In this document: piece by piece, positions 39,375 through 48,248 of the stretch | Layout: each line of letters opens with the position of its first letter | Position numbering within the stretch: the first letter of the stretch is position 1 | DNA from: Pseudooceanicola aestuarii | GTDB lineage: Bacteria > Pseudomonadota > Alphaproteobacteria > Rhodobacterales > Rhodobacteraceae | Length of the DNA: 64,000 nt | Assembly: GCF_010614805.1 (NCBI RefSeq) | Contig: NZ_JAAFZC010000001.1 | Location: forward strand, 1,776,001 to 1,840,000 | Reading direction: 5' to 3' | Program-made: the position numbers and the translations under genes | The notes under the pieces: generated by a model | What the model was told of the DNA's origin: nothing | What the model saw: only the letters and a program-made list of their open reading frames with translations | Databases searched by the model: none

Positions 39375-40229
39375 ATGGACGCATCGACCCGCCCGTACCG
39401 CTCTCTTCTCTATATACCCGGGTCCAAGGACCGGGCGCTGGACAAGGCCCGCAGCCTGCCGGTGGACGCGATCCTGTTCGACCTGGAAGACGCGGTCACG
39501 CCCGAGGCCAAGCCTGCCGCCCGTGACACCCTGCGGGCCGCGCTGCAACAAGGCGGCTACGGCGATCGGGCAAAGATCATCCGGATCAACGGGTTGGATA
39601 CGGAATGGGGTGCGGGCGACGTCGAGGCGCTGAAAGATGCGGGCGCGGATGCTTTCTTGTTGCCCAAGGTGAACGCCGCCGCGGATATCGATGCGCTCTC
39701 CCCGTTACTGGGGCCGGACATGCCGATCTGGGCAATGATGGAGACGCCGCTGGCGATCTTCAATGCTGCCGAGATCGCAGCGCATCCCCAAGTTCAGGGA
39801 TTTGTCGCCGGCACCAATGACCTTGCCAAGGAGCTGGGTTGCCGCAATCGGGCCGACCGGCTGCCGATGCAGATGGCGTTGCAGACGATCCTGATGGCGG
39901 CCCGCGCCCATGGGGTCATCGCCGCCGACGGTGTCTATAACCAATACCTGGACGAAGACGGCCTGCGCGATGAATGCGAACAGGGCAGGGATCTGGGTTT
40001 TGATGGCAAGACGCTGATCCATCCCGCGCAGGTTGCGACCGCCAACGCCGCCTTTGCCCCGACCGAGGCGGAGATCGACCTGGCCCGCCGCCAGATCGCC
40101 GCCCATGAAGAGATCGAGCGTACCGGTCAGGGCGTCGCCGTGGTTGACGGAAAGATCGTCGAAAATCTGCATGTCGAGACCGCGAAAAAGACCCTGGCCC
40201 GTGCCAAGGCCATTGCGAACAGGGGTTGA
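39375..40229 (+). CDS. mcl2: (3S)-malyl-CoA thioesterase (Mcl2-type CitE-like protein)
   Basis: A 284-residue HpcH/HpaI aldolase-fold enzyme of the CitE branch. It has RSLLYIPGSKDRALDKA, the metal and substrate residues in LFDLEDAVTPEAK, RINGLDTEWG, a WAMMETPLAIFNAAEIA glutamate and FDGKTLIHPAQ. In R. sphaeroides the paralogue at this place between mdh and mch is the thioesterase that releases malate from malyl-CoA, whereas Mcl1 is the lyase. Position and length favour Mcl2, but activity cannot be separated from lyase by sequence alone. CGGAGG lies before the ATG at 39375. Confidence 0.82.
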   Translation: MDASTRPYRSLLYIPGSKDRALDKARSLPVDAILFDLEDAVTPEAKPAARDTLRAALQQGGYGDRAKIIRINGLDTEWGAGDVEALKDAGADAFLLPKVNAAADIDALSPLLGPDMPIWAMMETPLAIFNAAEIAAHPQVQGFVAGTNDLAKELGCRNRADRLPMQMALQTILMAARAHGVIAADGVYNQYLDEDGLRDECEQGRDLGFDGKTLIHPAQVATANAAFAPTEAEIDLARRQIAAHEEIERTGQGVAVVDGKIVENLHVETAKKTLARAKAIANRG

Positions 40230-40237
40230 AGGGCGCA

Positions 40238-40256
40238 ATGTGAAGGTGTTTCACAT
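40238..40256 (+). promoter_or_regulatory. Inverted repeat ATGTGAA-N5-TTCACAT before the NnrU-like gene
   Basis: Two perfect 7-bp arms around GGTGT lie 15 bp before the start codon, just after mcl2. The TGTGA-N7-TCACA layout recalls CRP/FNR-family sites but with one extra base. It could be a protein site or an RNA hairpin masking the ribosome site GGGAGAGG. Confidence 0.4.
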
Positions 40257-40271
40257 ATAGGGAGAGGTCCC

Positions 40272-40823
40272 ATGTTCCTAATCGCCCTCGGCCTGGTTCT
40301 CTGGACCTGGCCGCATCTCATGAACTCGCTCACCCCCGGCCTGCGGACGCGGCTGGGGGACGGCAGGGCCAAGCCGCTGATTGCCCTTTCCGCCCTGTTG
40401 GGCATCGTGCTTATGGTCATCGGCTATCGCGGTGCCGATGCGGGGTTCGTCTATGCGCCGCCGGTCTGGGGGCAGCACCTGAACAACCTGCTGATGGTGA
40501 TCGCCGTCGTCTTTCTGGGGGCGGCTCATTCCAAAAGCCGCCTGCGCGCTCTGATCCGCCACCCCATGCTGACCGGGGTCGCGATCTGGGCCGTGGCGCA
40601 CCTGCTGGTGCGGGGCGATGCGGCCTCCGTCCTGCTGTGGGGCGGGATGCTGGCCTGGACGCTCATCAGCCGAACGGCGACCAACCGGCGGGCCCATGAT
40701 TACGTGCCCTTTGCCGGTGGCAGCCTGACGGGGGATATTCGGCTGGCAGTGATCTCCGCCGTGGTCTTTGCCGTCATCGTTGCGATCCACGCCTGGTTGG
40801 GTCCGATGCCGCTGCCCATGTGA
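40272..40823 (+). CDS. NnrU family membrane protein
   Basis: A 183-residue protein with five or six predicted helices. The family pattern is visible: WTWPHLMNSL at the start, LIALSALLGIVLMVIGYR, the VWGQHLNNLLMVIAVVFLGAAHSKSRLRALIRHPMLTGVAIWAVAHLLVRGD region broken by conserved His/Arg, and a final helix. NnrU proteins are associated with nitric-oxide metabolism in some denitrifiers, but many genomes carry paralogues of unknown role. Here it sits between mcl2 and mch, so nitrogen metabolism is not implied by its neighbours. Confidence 0.85.
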   Translation: MFLIALGLVLWTWPHLMNSLTPGLRTRLGDGRAKPLIALSALLGIVLMVIGYRGADAGFVYAPPVWGQHLNNLLMVIAVVFLGAAHSKSRLRALIRHPMLTGVAIWAVAHLLVRGDAASVLLWGGMLAWTLISRTATNRRAHDYVPFAGGSLTGDIRLAVISAVVFAVIVAIHAWLGPMPLPM

Positions 40824-40855
40824 CGGGCGCTCTGTGATCTGAAGAAAGGGATGCG

Positions 40856-41059
40856 ATGAAACTCTACCGTTTGCTGACAGAGGACGATACCTCTGCCTTT
40901 TGTCACAAGGTCAGCGCCGCGCTGAGCAAGGGGTGGGAACTCTACGGAGATCCCACCTATGCCTATGATTCCGCGAATGGAACCATGCGTTGCGGACAGG
41001 CGGTGACCAAGGAGGTGCCAGGCACCTACTCCCCCGACATGAAGCTGGGGGCACAGTGA
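40856..41059 (+). CDS. DUF1737 small protein
   Basis: A 67-residue soluble protein of family DUF1737: MKLYRLLTEDDTSAFCHKV, then ALSKGWELYGDPTYAYD and a conserved CGQAVTKEVPG. Function is unknown. Its TGA overlaps the ATG of mesaconyl-CoA hydratase by one base, so the two are translationally coupled, the same order seen in R. sphaeroides. A helper role for Mch is possible but unproven. Confidence 0.85.
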   Translation: MKLYRLLTEDDTSAFCHKVSAALSKGWELYGDPTYAYDSANGTMRCGQAVTKEVPGTYSPDMKLGAQ

Positions 41060-42090
41060 TGGCCAAGACCAATCCCGGCCGCTTCTTCGAGGATTATCGC
41101 CTGGGTGAGGTGATCCGCCATGCCGTCCCGCGTACCGTCTCGGGGGGGGAGAGGGCGCTGTATCACGCGCTTTATCCGGCGCGCCATGCGCTGCATTCTT
41201 CGGATGTATTCGCGCGGGATTGCGGGCTGGCTGCCGCACCGCTGGACGATTGGGCGGCCTTTCACGTGGTGTTCGGCAAGTCGGTCCCCGACGTGTCGCT
41301 GAACGCCGTGGCCAACCTGGGTTATGCCGAGGGGCGCTGGCTGAAGCCGGTCTGGCCGGGGGATACGCTGCGCTCTGAATCCGAAGTGATCGGGTTGAAG
41401 CAGAATTCCAACGGCAAGACCGGTGTCGTCTATGTGCGGACCCGCGGGCTGAACCAGGATGGCGACGTCGTGATGGAATTCTGTCGCTGGGTGATGGTGC
41501 GCAAACGCGATGTGGACGCGCCCGCACCAGATGCAGTTGTGCCGGACCTCGCGCCTGTCATCCCCGCCGAAGACCTGGCGATTCCGGGAGGGTTGGATTT
41601 CACCGGTTACGATTTCACCCTGTCCGGAGAGCCGCACCGCTGGGCCGATTACCATGTGGGCGAAGTGATCGACCATGTCGACGGCGTCACCGTCGAGGAG
41701 GCGGAACACATGTTGGCCACCCGGCTGTGGCAGAACACGGCCAAGGTGCATTTCGACGCGACCAACCGCGCCGACGGCCGGCGGCTGATCTATGGCGGGC
41801 ACGTGATCTCGATGGCGCGGGCGTTGTCGTTCAACGGGTTGGCAAATGCGCAGATGGTCGTCGGGCTGAACGGCGGCGCCCATGCGAATCCCTGTTTCGC
41901 GGGTGCGACGATCCGCGCCTGGTCCGAGGTTCTGGGCAAGGCCGAGACCGCCGCGCCCGGCGTCGGGGCGATCCGGTTGCGGCTGGTGGCGACCTCTGAT
42001 GGCTCCGTCGGGAGGCGTCGCGGTGAGGACGGAAAATACCTGCCGGGGGTGCTGTTGGACCTCGATTATTGGGCGCTGATGCCGCTGTAG
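41059..42090 (+). CDS. mch: Mesaconyl-CoA hydratase (ethylmalonyl-CoA pathway)
   Basis: A 343-residue double-hotdog MaoC-type hydratase that adds water to mesaconyl-C1-CoA to give beta-methylmalyl-CoA. It has GRFFEDYRLGEVI at the N-terminus, the ARHALHSSDVFARDCGL active-site region, and a second hotdog with WADYHVGEVIDHVDGVTVEEAEHMLATRLWQNTAKVHFD-like content and GGHVISMARALSFNG. Length and context match the R. sphaeroides enzyme. The start at 41059 is set by the overlap with DUF1737. An upstream extension of the frame is inside that gene. Confidence 0.92.
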   Translation: MAKTNPGRFFEDYRLGEVIRHAVPRTVSGGERALYHALYPARHALHSSDVFARDCGLAAAPLDDWAAFHVVFGKSVPDVSLNAVANLGYAEGRWLKPVWPGDTLRSESEVIGLKQNSNGKTGVVYVRTRGLNQDGDVVMEFCRWVMVRKRDVDAPAPDAVVPDLAPVIPAEDLAIPGGLDFTGYDFTLSGEPHRWADYHVGEVIDHVDGVTVEEAEHMLATRLWQNTAKVHFDATNRADGRRLIYGGHVISMARALSFNGLANAQMVVGLNGGAHANPCFAGATIRAWSEVLGKAETAAPGVGAIRLRLVATSDGSVGRRRGEDGKYLPGVLLDLDYWALMPL

Positions 42091-42138
42091 CCGGCAGGTC
42101 TGGGCGCGGAGGAAGGTCGGCGCCCCGGCAACGGGCGG

Positions 42139-42174
42139 TTTTGTGATCACGGCTTTCCGAGTGTGATCACAAAA
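42139..42174 (+). promoter_or_regulatory. Paired GTGATCAC palindromes upstream of sdhC
   Basis: TTTTGTGATCAC and GTGATCACAAAA form a perfect 12-bp inverted repeat around a 12-base spacer. The two GTGATCAC cores (42143-42150 and 42163-42170) are 20 bp apart, centre to centre. The element ends 114 bp before the sdhC start, almost the same as the distance at sucC. A shared activator or repressor of sucC and sdhC operons is inferred. Confidence 0.65.
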
Positions 42175-42288
42175 TCTGCCACTTTTCCCGTTCTGCCCGG
42201 ATTTCTGTGAATTCAGGGCGCGAGAAAGGATGACAACAGCACAAATCTTGGTAGAACGAGCCGCAAGGGAAACCGGAAAGGACATCTC

Positions 42289-42678
42289 ATGGCTGATGTG
42301 AACCGGGGCAACCGCCCGCTCTCGCCCTTCATGCTGGGCAAGTATTACAGGTTCCAACTGAACTCCGTCACCTCGATTCTGACGCGGATCACGGGCAATG
42401 CCCTCGTCGTTGCCGCGCTGCTGATCGCCTGGTGGCTTCTTGCCGCATCCTCGGGCGCCGAATACTTCGCTACCGCGGATTTCGTGATCACAAGCTGGCT
42501 TGGCGACATCGTCATGGCCGTCTCCGCGCTGGGGTTGTGGTATCACACCCTCGCCGGTGTCCGGCACCTGCTGTGGGACAACGGCTATTTCCTGGAGGTC
42601 GAGGCCGCTGACAAGCTGGGCTGGATCGTCCTGATCGGTTCGGTCGTTCTGACCGTCCTCACCCTCATCATCGTCTGA
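42289..42678 (+). CDS. sdhC: Succinate dehydrogenase cytochrome b556 subunit
   Basis: A 129-residue membrane anchor of complex II with three helices. The family motif NRPLSPFMLGKYYRFQLNSVTSILTRITG is present in parts, with Ser/Arg residues near the quinone site (residues 26-34). Two histidines, His86 and His93 (LWYHTLAGVRHLLWD), are the heme-ligand candidates. AAAGGA lies before the ATG. First gene of the sdhCDAB operon, downstream of the paired palindromes; a single GTGATCAC also lies inside the gene at 42484. Confidence 0.95.
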   Translation: MADVNRGNRPLSPFMLGKYYRFQLNSVTSILTRITGNALVVAALLIAWWLLAASSGAEYFATADFVITSWLGDIVMAVSALGLWYHTLAGVRHLLWDNGYFLEVEAADKLGWIVLIGSVVLTVLTLIIV

Positions 42679-42692
42679 CCGGAGAGCCAGCC

Positions 42693-43064
42693 ATGCGTTA
42701 TCTGACCGATCGCAAGCGCGCCGTGGGTCTTGGTTCCGCCAAAAGCGGGACAGAGCATCACTGGGCCATGCAGATAAGCTCTGTCGCGCTTCTCATCCTC
42801 GTTCCGCTGTTCGTATTCACAACCGGGTGGATCATCGGCGCCCCCTACGAGGAGGTCGCCGCCTATTACAACCGCCCGTTCCCGGCCATCGTCGCCGCGC
42901 TGACGCTGATCGTCGGCATGATGCATTTCAAGAACGGCGCCCAGATGGCGATCGAGGATTACGTCCACGGCCTGGCCGGCCGCCTGACGATCATCGCCGT
43001 TACCTGCCTGTCCTACGCCATTGCCGCTGTCGGGGTGTATGCCCTGATCCGGCTGGCACTCTAA
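42693..43064 (+). CDS. sdhD: Succinate dehydrogenase membrane anchor subunit
   Basis: A 123-residue three-helix subunit. The N-terminus RKRAVGLGSAKSGTEHHW is typical of alphaproteobacterial SdhD. The middle GMMHFKNGAQMAIEDYVHG provides the heme-ligand histidine and the tyrosine of the quinone pocket. It follows sdhC by 14 bases and precedes sdhA by 15. Confidence 0.94.
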   Translation: MRYLTDRKRAVGLGSAKSGTEHHWAMQISSVALLILVPLFVFTTGWIIGAPYEEVAAYYNRPFPAIVAALTLIVGMMHFKNGAQMAIEDYVHGLAGRLTIIAVTCLSYAIAAVGVYALIRLAL

Positions 43065-43079
43065 CGATCCGAGGTTCCG

Positions 43080-44885
43080 ATGGCTGCATACGAATACGAG
43101 ACGCATGAATATGACGTCGTGGTGGTGGGCGCCGGCGGTGCCGGGCTGCGGGCGACGCTGGGCATGGCCGAACAGGGGCTGCGCACGGCCTGCGTGACCA
43201 AGGTCTTTCCGACCCGGTCGCATACCGTCGCGGCGCAGGGGGGCATCGCCGCCTCCCTGTCCAACATGGGCCCCGACAACTGGCAATGGCACATGTACGA
43301 CACCGTGAAAGGGTCGGACTGGCTGGGCGACACGGACGCCATGGAATATCTGGCCCGCTCCGCCCCCGACGCGGTGTACGAGCTGGAGCATTACGGCGTT
43401 CCCTTCTCCCGCACGGAAGAGGGCAAGATCTACCAGCGCCCCTTCGGCGGGCACACGACCGAATTCGGCGAGGGCCCGGCCGTTCAACGGACCTGCGCGG
43501 CCGCTGACCGGACCGGCCATGCCATCTTGCACACGCTTTATGGACAATCTCTTAAGAACAACGCGGAATTCTACATCGAATATTTCGCGATTGACCTGAT
43601 CATGTCCGATGACGGGGTCTGCCAGGGGGTTGTTTGCTGGAAACTCGACGATGGCACCATGCATGTCTTCAACGCCAAGATGGTGGTGCTGGCGACCGGT
43701 GGTTACGGCCGGGCCTATTTCTCCGCCACTTCGGCGCATACCTGCACCGGTGACGGTGGCGGCATGGTGGCGCGCGCGGGGCTGCCCCTGCAAGATATGG
43801 AATTCGTTCAATTCCACCCGACCGGCATCTACGGCTCCGGCTGCCTGATTACCGAAGGCGCGCGGGGTGAGGGCGGCTATCTCACCAATTCCGAGGGGGA
43901 GCGGTTCATGGAACGCTACGCCCCGCAATACAAGGATCTGGCGCCGCGCGACTATGTCTCCCGCTCCATGACCATGGAAATCCGCGAGGGACGGGGCGTC
44001 GGCGAACATGGCGATCACATCCACCTGAACCTGTCGCACCTCCCGGCGGAGGCGCTGGCCGAACGGCTGCCCGGGATCTCCGAATCGGCCAAGATCTTTG
44101 CCGGTGTGGACGTCACGAAAGAGCCGATCCCCGTCCTGCCGACCGTGCACTACAACATGGGCGGCATCCCGACGAATTACTGGGGCGAGGTTCTGAACCC
44201 GACAGCGGATGATCCCACTGCGATCGTCCCCGGCCTCATGGCGGTGGGGGAGGCCGGGTGTGCTTCCGTTCACGGAGCGAACCGACTCGGTTCCAACTCC
44301 TTGATCGACCTCGTGGTCTTCGGTCGCGCCGCGGCGATCCGCGCCTCCAAGGTTGTGGATCCCGAGGCCGCCACCCCGGCGGCGTCGCAAGCCAGCGTCG
44401 ATGGCGTGTTCGACCGGTTTGACAAGGTTCGTCATGCCGATGGGGCTATCCCGACCGCCGATCTGCGGCTGGAAATGCAGCGTACCATGCAAGCGGACGC
44501 GGCCGTGTTCCGTGAAAGCTCAACGCTGGAAGAGGGTGTCGAAAAGATGTCCGCCATCGCCGCAAAGATGGGTGATCTGAAGGTTACCGACCGCTCGCTG
44601 GTCTGGAACTCCGACCTTATGGAAACGCTTGAGTTGGGCAACCTGATGCCCAACGCCCTGGCCACCATCGTCGGCGCCGAGGCGCGCAAGGAATCGCGGG
44701 GCGCCCATGCCCATGAAGATCACCCGACCCGGGACGATGACAACTGGCGCGTGCATTCCATCGCCCGCGTGACGGGAAACAAGGTGGACCTGTCCTACCG
44801 CCCGGTCATCACCGATCCCCTGACCACCGAGGCCGAAGGCGGGATCGCATTGAAACGCATCGCGCCCAAGGCGCGGACGTTCTGA
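43080..44885 (+). CDS. sdhA: Succinate dehydrogenase flavoprotein subunit
   Basis: A 601-residue FAD enzyme oxidising succinate to fumarate. It has the dinucleotide-binding [15 protein letters not shown], the covalent FAD histidine His48 in [11 protein letters not shown], the [23 protein letters not shown] segment, [18 protein letters not shown] with the catalytic Arg, and the [15 protein letters not shown] loop. Length and motifs are standard. It contacts SdhB and passes electrons to ubiquinone. Confidence 0.97.
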   Translation: MAAYEYETHEYDVVVVGAGGAGLRATLGMAEQGLRTACVTKVFPTRSHTVAAQGGIAASLSNMGPDNWQWHMYDTVKGSDWLGDTDAMEYLARSAPDAVYELEHYGVPFSRTEEGKIYQRPFGGHTTEFGEGPAVQRTCAAADRTGHAILHTLYGQSLKNNAEFYIEYFAIDLIMSDDGVCQGVVCWKLDDGTMHVFNAKMVVLATGGYGRAYFSATSAHTCTGDGGGMVARAGLPLQDMEFVQFHPTGIYGSGCLITEGARGEGGYLTNSEGERFMERYAPQYKDLAPRDYVSRSMTMEIREGRGVGEHGDHIHLNLSHLPAEALAERLPGISESAKIFAGVDVTKEPIPVLPTVHYNMGGIPTNYWGEVLNPTADDPTAIVPGLMAVGEAGCASVHGANRLGSNSLIDLVVFGRAAAIRASKVVDPEAATPAASQASVDGVFDRFDKVRHADGAIPTADLRLEMQRTMQADAAVFRESSTLEEGVEKMSAIAAKMGDLKVTDRSLVWNSDLMETLELGNLMPNALATIVGAEARKESRGAHAHEDHPTRDDDNWRVHSIARVTGNKVDLSYRPVITDPLTTEAEGGIALKRIAPKARTF

Positions 44886-44895
44886 GGAGGACGAC

Positions 44896-45675
44896 ATGGT
44901 TCAATTCACGCTTCCCAAGAACTCCCGGATCAAGACCGGCAAGACCTGGCCGAAACCCGAGGGTGCGACCAACGTCCGCAAGTTCCAGATTTATCGCTGG
45001 AACCCCGATGACGGTCAGAATCCGCGGGTCGATACCTATTTCCTGGACATGGACAAATGCGGTCCGATGGTTTTGGACGCGCTGATCAAGATCAAGAACG
45101 AGATTGATCCGACCCTGACCTTCCGTCGATCCTGCCGCGAGGGGATCTGTGGCTCCTGTGCGATGAATATCGGCGGAATCAACACCTTGGCCTGTATCTA
45201 CGGGCTGGACGAGGTGAAGGGCGACGTAAAGATCTACCCGCTGCCGCATCTGCCGGTGGTCAAGGATCTGATCCCCGACCTGACGCATTTCTATGCGCAG
45301 CATGCCTCCATCATGCCGTGGCTGGAGACCAAGACCAACCGGCCCAAGAAGGAATGGCGTCAGTCCATCGAGGACCGCAAGAAGCTCGATGGACTTTATG
45401 AATGCGTCATGTGCGCGTCCTGTTCGACATCCTGCCCCAGCTATTGGTGGAACGGCGATCGCTACCTGGGCCCGGCCGCGTTGCTGCATGCCTATCGCTG
45501 GATCATCGACAGCCGGGACGAGGCCACGCCGGAACGCCTGGACGAGCTGGAAGACCCGTTCAAGTTGTATCGCTGCCACACGATCATGAATTGCGCCAAG
45601 ACCTGCCCCAAGGGGCTGAACCCGGCCAAGGCGATTTCCGAGATCAAGCAGATGATGGTCGAACGCACGGTCTGA
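44896..45675 (+). CDS. sdhB: Succinate dehydrogenase iron-sulfur subunit
   Basis: A 259-residue subunit with three cluster sites in the normal order: [2Fe-2S] ligands in [16 protein letters not shown] and later NTLAC, [4Fe-4S] in [17 protein letters not shown], and [3Fe-4S] in [24 protein letters not shown] lies a few bases before the ATG. It closes the sdh operon and is followed by a strong terminator. Confidence 0.97.
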   Translation: MVQFTLPKNSRIKTGKTWPKPEGATNVRKFQIYRWNPDDGQNPRVDTYFLDMDKCGPMVLDALIKIKNEIDPTLTFRRSCREGICGSCAMNIGGINTLACIYGLDEVKGDVKIYPLPHLPVVKDLIPDLTHFYAQHASIMPWLETKTNRPKKEWRQSIEDRKKLDGLYECVMCASCSTSCPSYWWNGDRYLGPAALLHAYRWIIDSRDEATPERLDELEDPFKLYRCHTIMNCAKTCPKGLNPAKAISEIKQMMVERTV

Positions 45676-45700
45676 TCCCGCCTCGCGCTGCCAGATGACC

Positions 45701-45733
45701 AAGCCCCGGCGCCGCCCCCGCGCCGGGGCTTTT
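45701..45733 (+). terminator. Rho-independent terminator of the sdh operon
   Basis: A 12-bp perfect stem (AAGCCCCGGCGC paired with GCGCCGGGGCTT) with a 7-base C-rich loop, followed by TTTT. It lies 25 bp beyond the sdhB stop. Confidence 0.9.
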
Positions 45734-45859
45734 CATGTCTGAACATCGTGCGTGGCCTAGCCGCATCACTGGTCGGTGGAACGAAAAAATCCTCCCAAGG
45801 GATAAGAAACCGCTTGAACGACTCGTCATTTGGCCCGATATGCGCCCTCACATACAGAC

Positions 45860-45978
45860 GCCAACGCACGCGCCTCTGGCGAGAGGGGTAAGTCCATATC
45901 CCCTGCGGTTACGTAGCGACGGTAACGTCTCCCTTGGAACTGAGCGGTCATATATGGCCGGGTCTATTGGAGATGACC
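45860..45978 (+). ncRNA. Structured 5' leader of the ornithine/lysine decarboxylase gene (speF-motif candidate)
   Basis: The 245 bp between the sdh terminator and the decarboxylase start hold no gene. Three local hairpins can be drawn: CCTCT-GGCG-AGAGG (45873-45886), GTTAC-N9-GTAAC (45908-45926), and GGTCAT-AT-ATGGCC (45948-45961), the last just before the ribosome site TTGGAG. An RNA motif named speF is known upstream of ornithine decarboxylase genes in alphaproteobacteria, and the place fits. Identity with that motif was not tested by covariance search, so it is a proposal. Confidence 0.5.
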
Positions 45979-47151
45979 ATGAACGCATACGTAGCCGATT
46001 TCTCGGCCCGATCCTCTGTGTCCCGTGCTTCCCGTGTGGAAGATTTCATTCGCAAGAACCACTTCGACCGCCCGACGCTGGTGTTGGACGTGGATCGTGT
46101 GGAAGAGCAATATCACGCGCTGAAATCCGGTCTGGGCCGTGCCCGTGTGCACTACGCCGTGAAGGCGAATCCGCAGCGCGAAATCATCGAGCGACTGGTC
46201 AAACTTGGCTCCGGCTTCGACGCGGCCTCCCGTGCAGAGGTTGAGCTGTGCCTCTCTCTCGGCGCGGCGCCGGAGGATATCTCCTTTGGCAACACGGTAA
46301 AGAAGGTGCGCGACATCGAGTTCGCGTTCAACGCAGGCGTCACCCTTTTCGCCGCAGACGCGGAAGAAGAGCTTGAAAAGATTGCAGAACATGCCCCGGG
46401 CGCCGAGGTCTACATCCGCTTGATCGTGGATGCCTCCGAAGCTGATTGGCCGCTGTCACGCAAGTTTGGCTGTGCCCGTGACAAGGCGATCGGCCTGCTG
46501 GACATGGCCCGGAGCCTGGGCCTTTCCCCGGTGGGGTTCTCCTTTCACGTCGGGTCGCAGACCAAGCGTGCCACCATGTGGACCACGACGCTGGACCAGA
46601 TCGCCGCCGTTTGGCACGCTGCTCGCGCTGCCGGCCATGACCTGACCCTGCTGAACATCGGAGGCGGTTTCCCCGCCTATTACGGCGAAGAAATCGAAGG
46701 ACCGACCCCGTATGCGCGCCACGTGATGGAACTGATCGCCGAGCGTTTCGGCGATGTCCCCCACGTGATGGCCGAGCCGGGCCGCGGGCTGGTGGCAGAA
46801 GCCGGGATGATCACGGCCGAAGTGCTGCTGGTGTCCCGGAAATCCGACGATGATCTGCATCGCTGGGTCTATCTGGATATCGGCAAGTTCTCTGGCCTGG
46901 CCGAAACCATGGACGAGGCGATCCGCTACCAGTTCATCACCGATCGCGATCACGAGGATTTCGGCCCCTGCATTCTGGCCGGCCCGTCCTGTGATTCGGC
47001 CGACGTCCTGTACGAGAAGCGCCCGGTGGAACTGCCCCTCGGCTTGCGGTCCGGCGACCGGTTCCTGATCCGCAATTGCGGGGCCTATACCTCCACCTAT
47101 GCATCGGTGGGGTTCAACGGCTTCCCGCCGCTGGATGTGGCCGTTATCTGA
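45979..47151 (+). CDS. Ornithine/lysine decarboxylase, type III PLP fold
   Basis: A 390-residue alanine-racemase-fold decarboxylase of the eukaryotic-type ODC group. The PLP lysine is Lys62 (HYAVKANPQ). It has FDAASRAEVELCL, SFGNTVKK, FHVGSQTKR, the glycine loop LLNIGGGFPAYY, AEPGRGLVAEAG and the active-site cysteine loop GPSCDSADVLYE. It makes putrescine, or cadaverine, in the cytoplasm. The ATG at 45979 is preferred because GGAG lies seven bases upstream. An ATG at 45973 sits too close. The long leader suggests polyamine control. A terminator follows. Confidence 0.92.
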   Translation: MNAYVADFSARSSVSRASRVEDFIRKNHFDRPTLVLDVDRVEEQYHALKSGLGRARVHYAVKANPQREIIERLVKLGSGFDAASRAEVELCLSLGAAPEDISFGNTVKKVRDIEFAFNAGVTLFAADAEEELEKIAEHAPGAEVYIRLIVDASEADWPLSRKFGCARDKAIGLLDMARSLGLSPVGFSFHVGSQTKRATMWTTTLDQIAAVWHAARAAGHDLTLLNIGGGFPAYYGEEIEGPTPYARHVMELIAERFGDVPHVMAEPGRGLVAEAGMITAEVLLVSRKSDDDLHRWVYLDIGKFSGLAETMDEAIRYQFITDRDHEDFGPCILAGPSCDSADVLYEKRPVELPLGLRSGDRFLIRNCGAYTSTYASVGFNGFPPLDVAVI

Positions 47152-47186
47152 CCGGATCGCGAGGATCGGCAAGGCATGTTGCCCGG

Positions 47187-47215
47187 AAGGGGCGCGGCGG
47201 GTCCGCGCCCCTTTT
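47187..47215 (+). terminator. Terminator between the decarboxylase and yghU
   Basis: An 11-bp stem (AAGGGGCGCGG paired with CCGCGCCCCTT) with a CGGGT loop, followed by TT on the plus strand. It separates two convergent genes and ends transcription from the left side best. Confidence 0.85.
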
Positions 47216-47225
47216 CATTGGACGC

Positions 47226-48098
47226 TCAGCCTTTGCCGCTCAGCTTGTCCTGGGTGCGGGTCTCGAAGTCGCCGGCATCATGGCGTTCGTGCAATTGCCG
47301 GGCCGGGTCGCCACTGACACGGTTGACCATGATGCCCCGCTTCACGGCCGGGCGGTCCTGGATCTGACGGGTCCAGCGCTGCACATTCTTGTAGCTGTCG
47401 ACATCCAGGAAGGTGCCGGCCTCGTAGGCGCGGCCCAGTACAAGGTTGCCATACCAGGGCCAGGTCGCCATGTCGGCGATCGTGTATTGTGCCCCGCCCA
47501 GATACTCGACCTCCGCCAGGCGCTTGTCCAGAACGTCCAACTGCCGTTTCACCTCCATGGCGAAGCGGTCGATCGGGTATTGCCACCGTTCCGGGGCGTA
47601 GGCGTAGAAATGCCCGAAGCCGCCGCCCAGGTAGGGCGCCGAGCCTTGCAGCCAGAACAACCAATTCAGCGCCTCTGTCCGTTCAGGGCCGGATTTCGGC
47701 AGGAAGGCCCCGAATTTCTCCGCCAGGTGCATCAGGATGGCGCCGGATTCGAACACCCGTACCGGTTCCGGGCCAGAGCGGTCCCAGAGCGCGGGGATCT
47801 TGGAGTTCGGGTTGACCTCGACGAAGCCGCTATCGAATTGATCTCCCTCGCCGATGTTGATCAGCCAGGCGTCATACTCGGCATCCGCATGGCCGGCGGC
47901 CAGCAGTTCCTCGAACATGATGGTGATCTTCTGTCCATTGGGCGTGGCCAGGGAATAGAGCTGGAAGGGATGTTTCCCGACTTGCAGATCCTTGTCCTGA
48001 AGCGCGCCGGAGACGGGGCGGTTGATGCTGGCGAAGCGGCCACCGTTCTCCTGGTTCCATGTCCAGACCTCGGGGGGGGTATAGCTGTCCTGGGGCAT
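47226..48098 (-). CDS. yghU: Glutathione-dependent disulfide-bond oxidoreductase (YghU type)
   Basis: A 290-residue glutathione-transferase-like protein. The extended N-terminus (YTPPEVWTWNQENGGRFASINRPVSG) is characteristic of the Nu-class YghU/YfcG group. The thioredoxin-like domain runs from HPFQLYSLATPNGQKI through NPNSKIPAL and VFESGAILMHLAEKFG, where the ES pair binds glutathione. The helical C-domain has YTIADMATWPWYGNL. Family members reduce disulfides with glutathione and protect against organic hydroperoxides. It converges on the decarboxylase. Confidence 0.9.
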   Translation of the reverse strand: MPQDSYTPPEVWTWNQENGGRFASINRPVSGALQDKDLQVGKHPFQLYSLATPNGQKITIMFEELLAAGHADAEYDAWLINIGEGDQFDSGFVEVNPNSKIPALWDRSGPEPVRVFESGAILMHLAEKFGAFLPKSGPERTEALNWLFWLQGSAPYLGGGFGHFYAYAPERWQYPIDRFAMEVKRQLDVLDKRLAEVEYLGGAQYTIADMATWPWYGNLVLGRAYEAGTFLDVDSYKNVQRWTRQIQDRPAVKRGIMVNRVSGDPARQLHERHDAGDFETRTQDKLSGKG

Positions 48099-48248
48099 AT
48101 CGACCTATCACTCCTGTCATGTCGTTTCCCGGCGACTAGACTATGTTCCGGCGCGGGTCTCAATGCGCATTCCGGTGATGTGACGCACCCACACCGCGCT
48201 TGTCCTTTCGTGGTTGCACAGCCGGGTGTGGGGAATAGTCTTCTCGTC

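Noticed and set aside
42484..42491. Single GTGATCAC inside sdhC, and another at 63149-63156
   Set aside because: Each is alone, lies in a coding region, and lacks the partner at 20-21 bp. They are within chance expectation for an 8-mer.
47076..48248. Upstream extension of the DUF1989 frame
   Set aside because: The frame is open only because it runs antisense to yghU; the conserved DUF1989 part begins at 48249.
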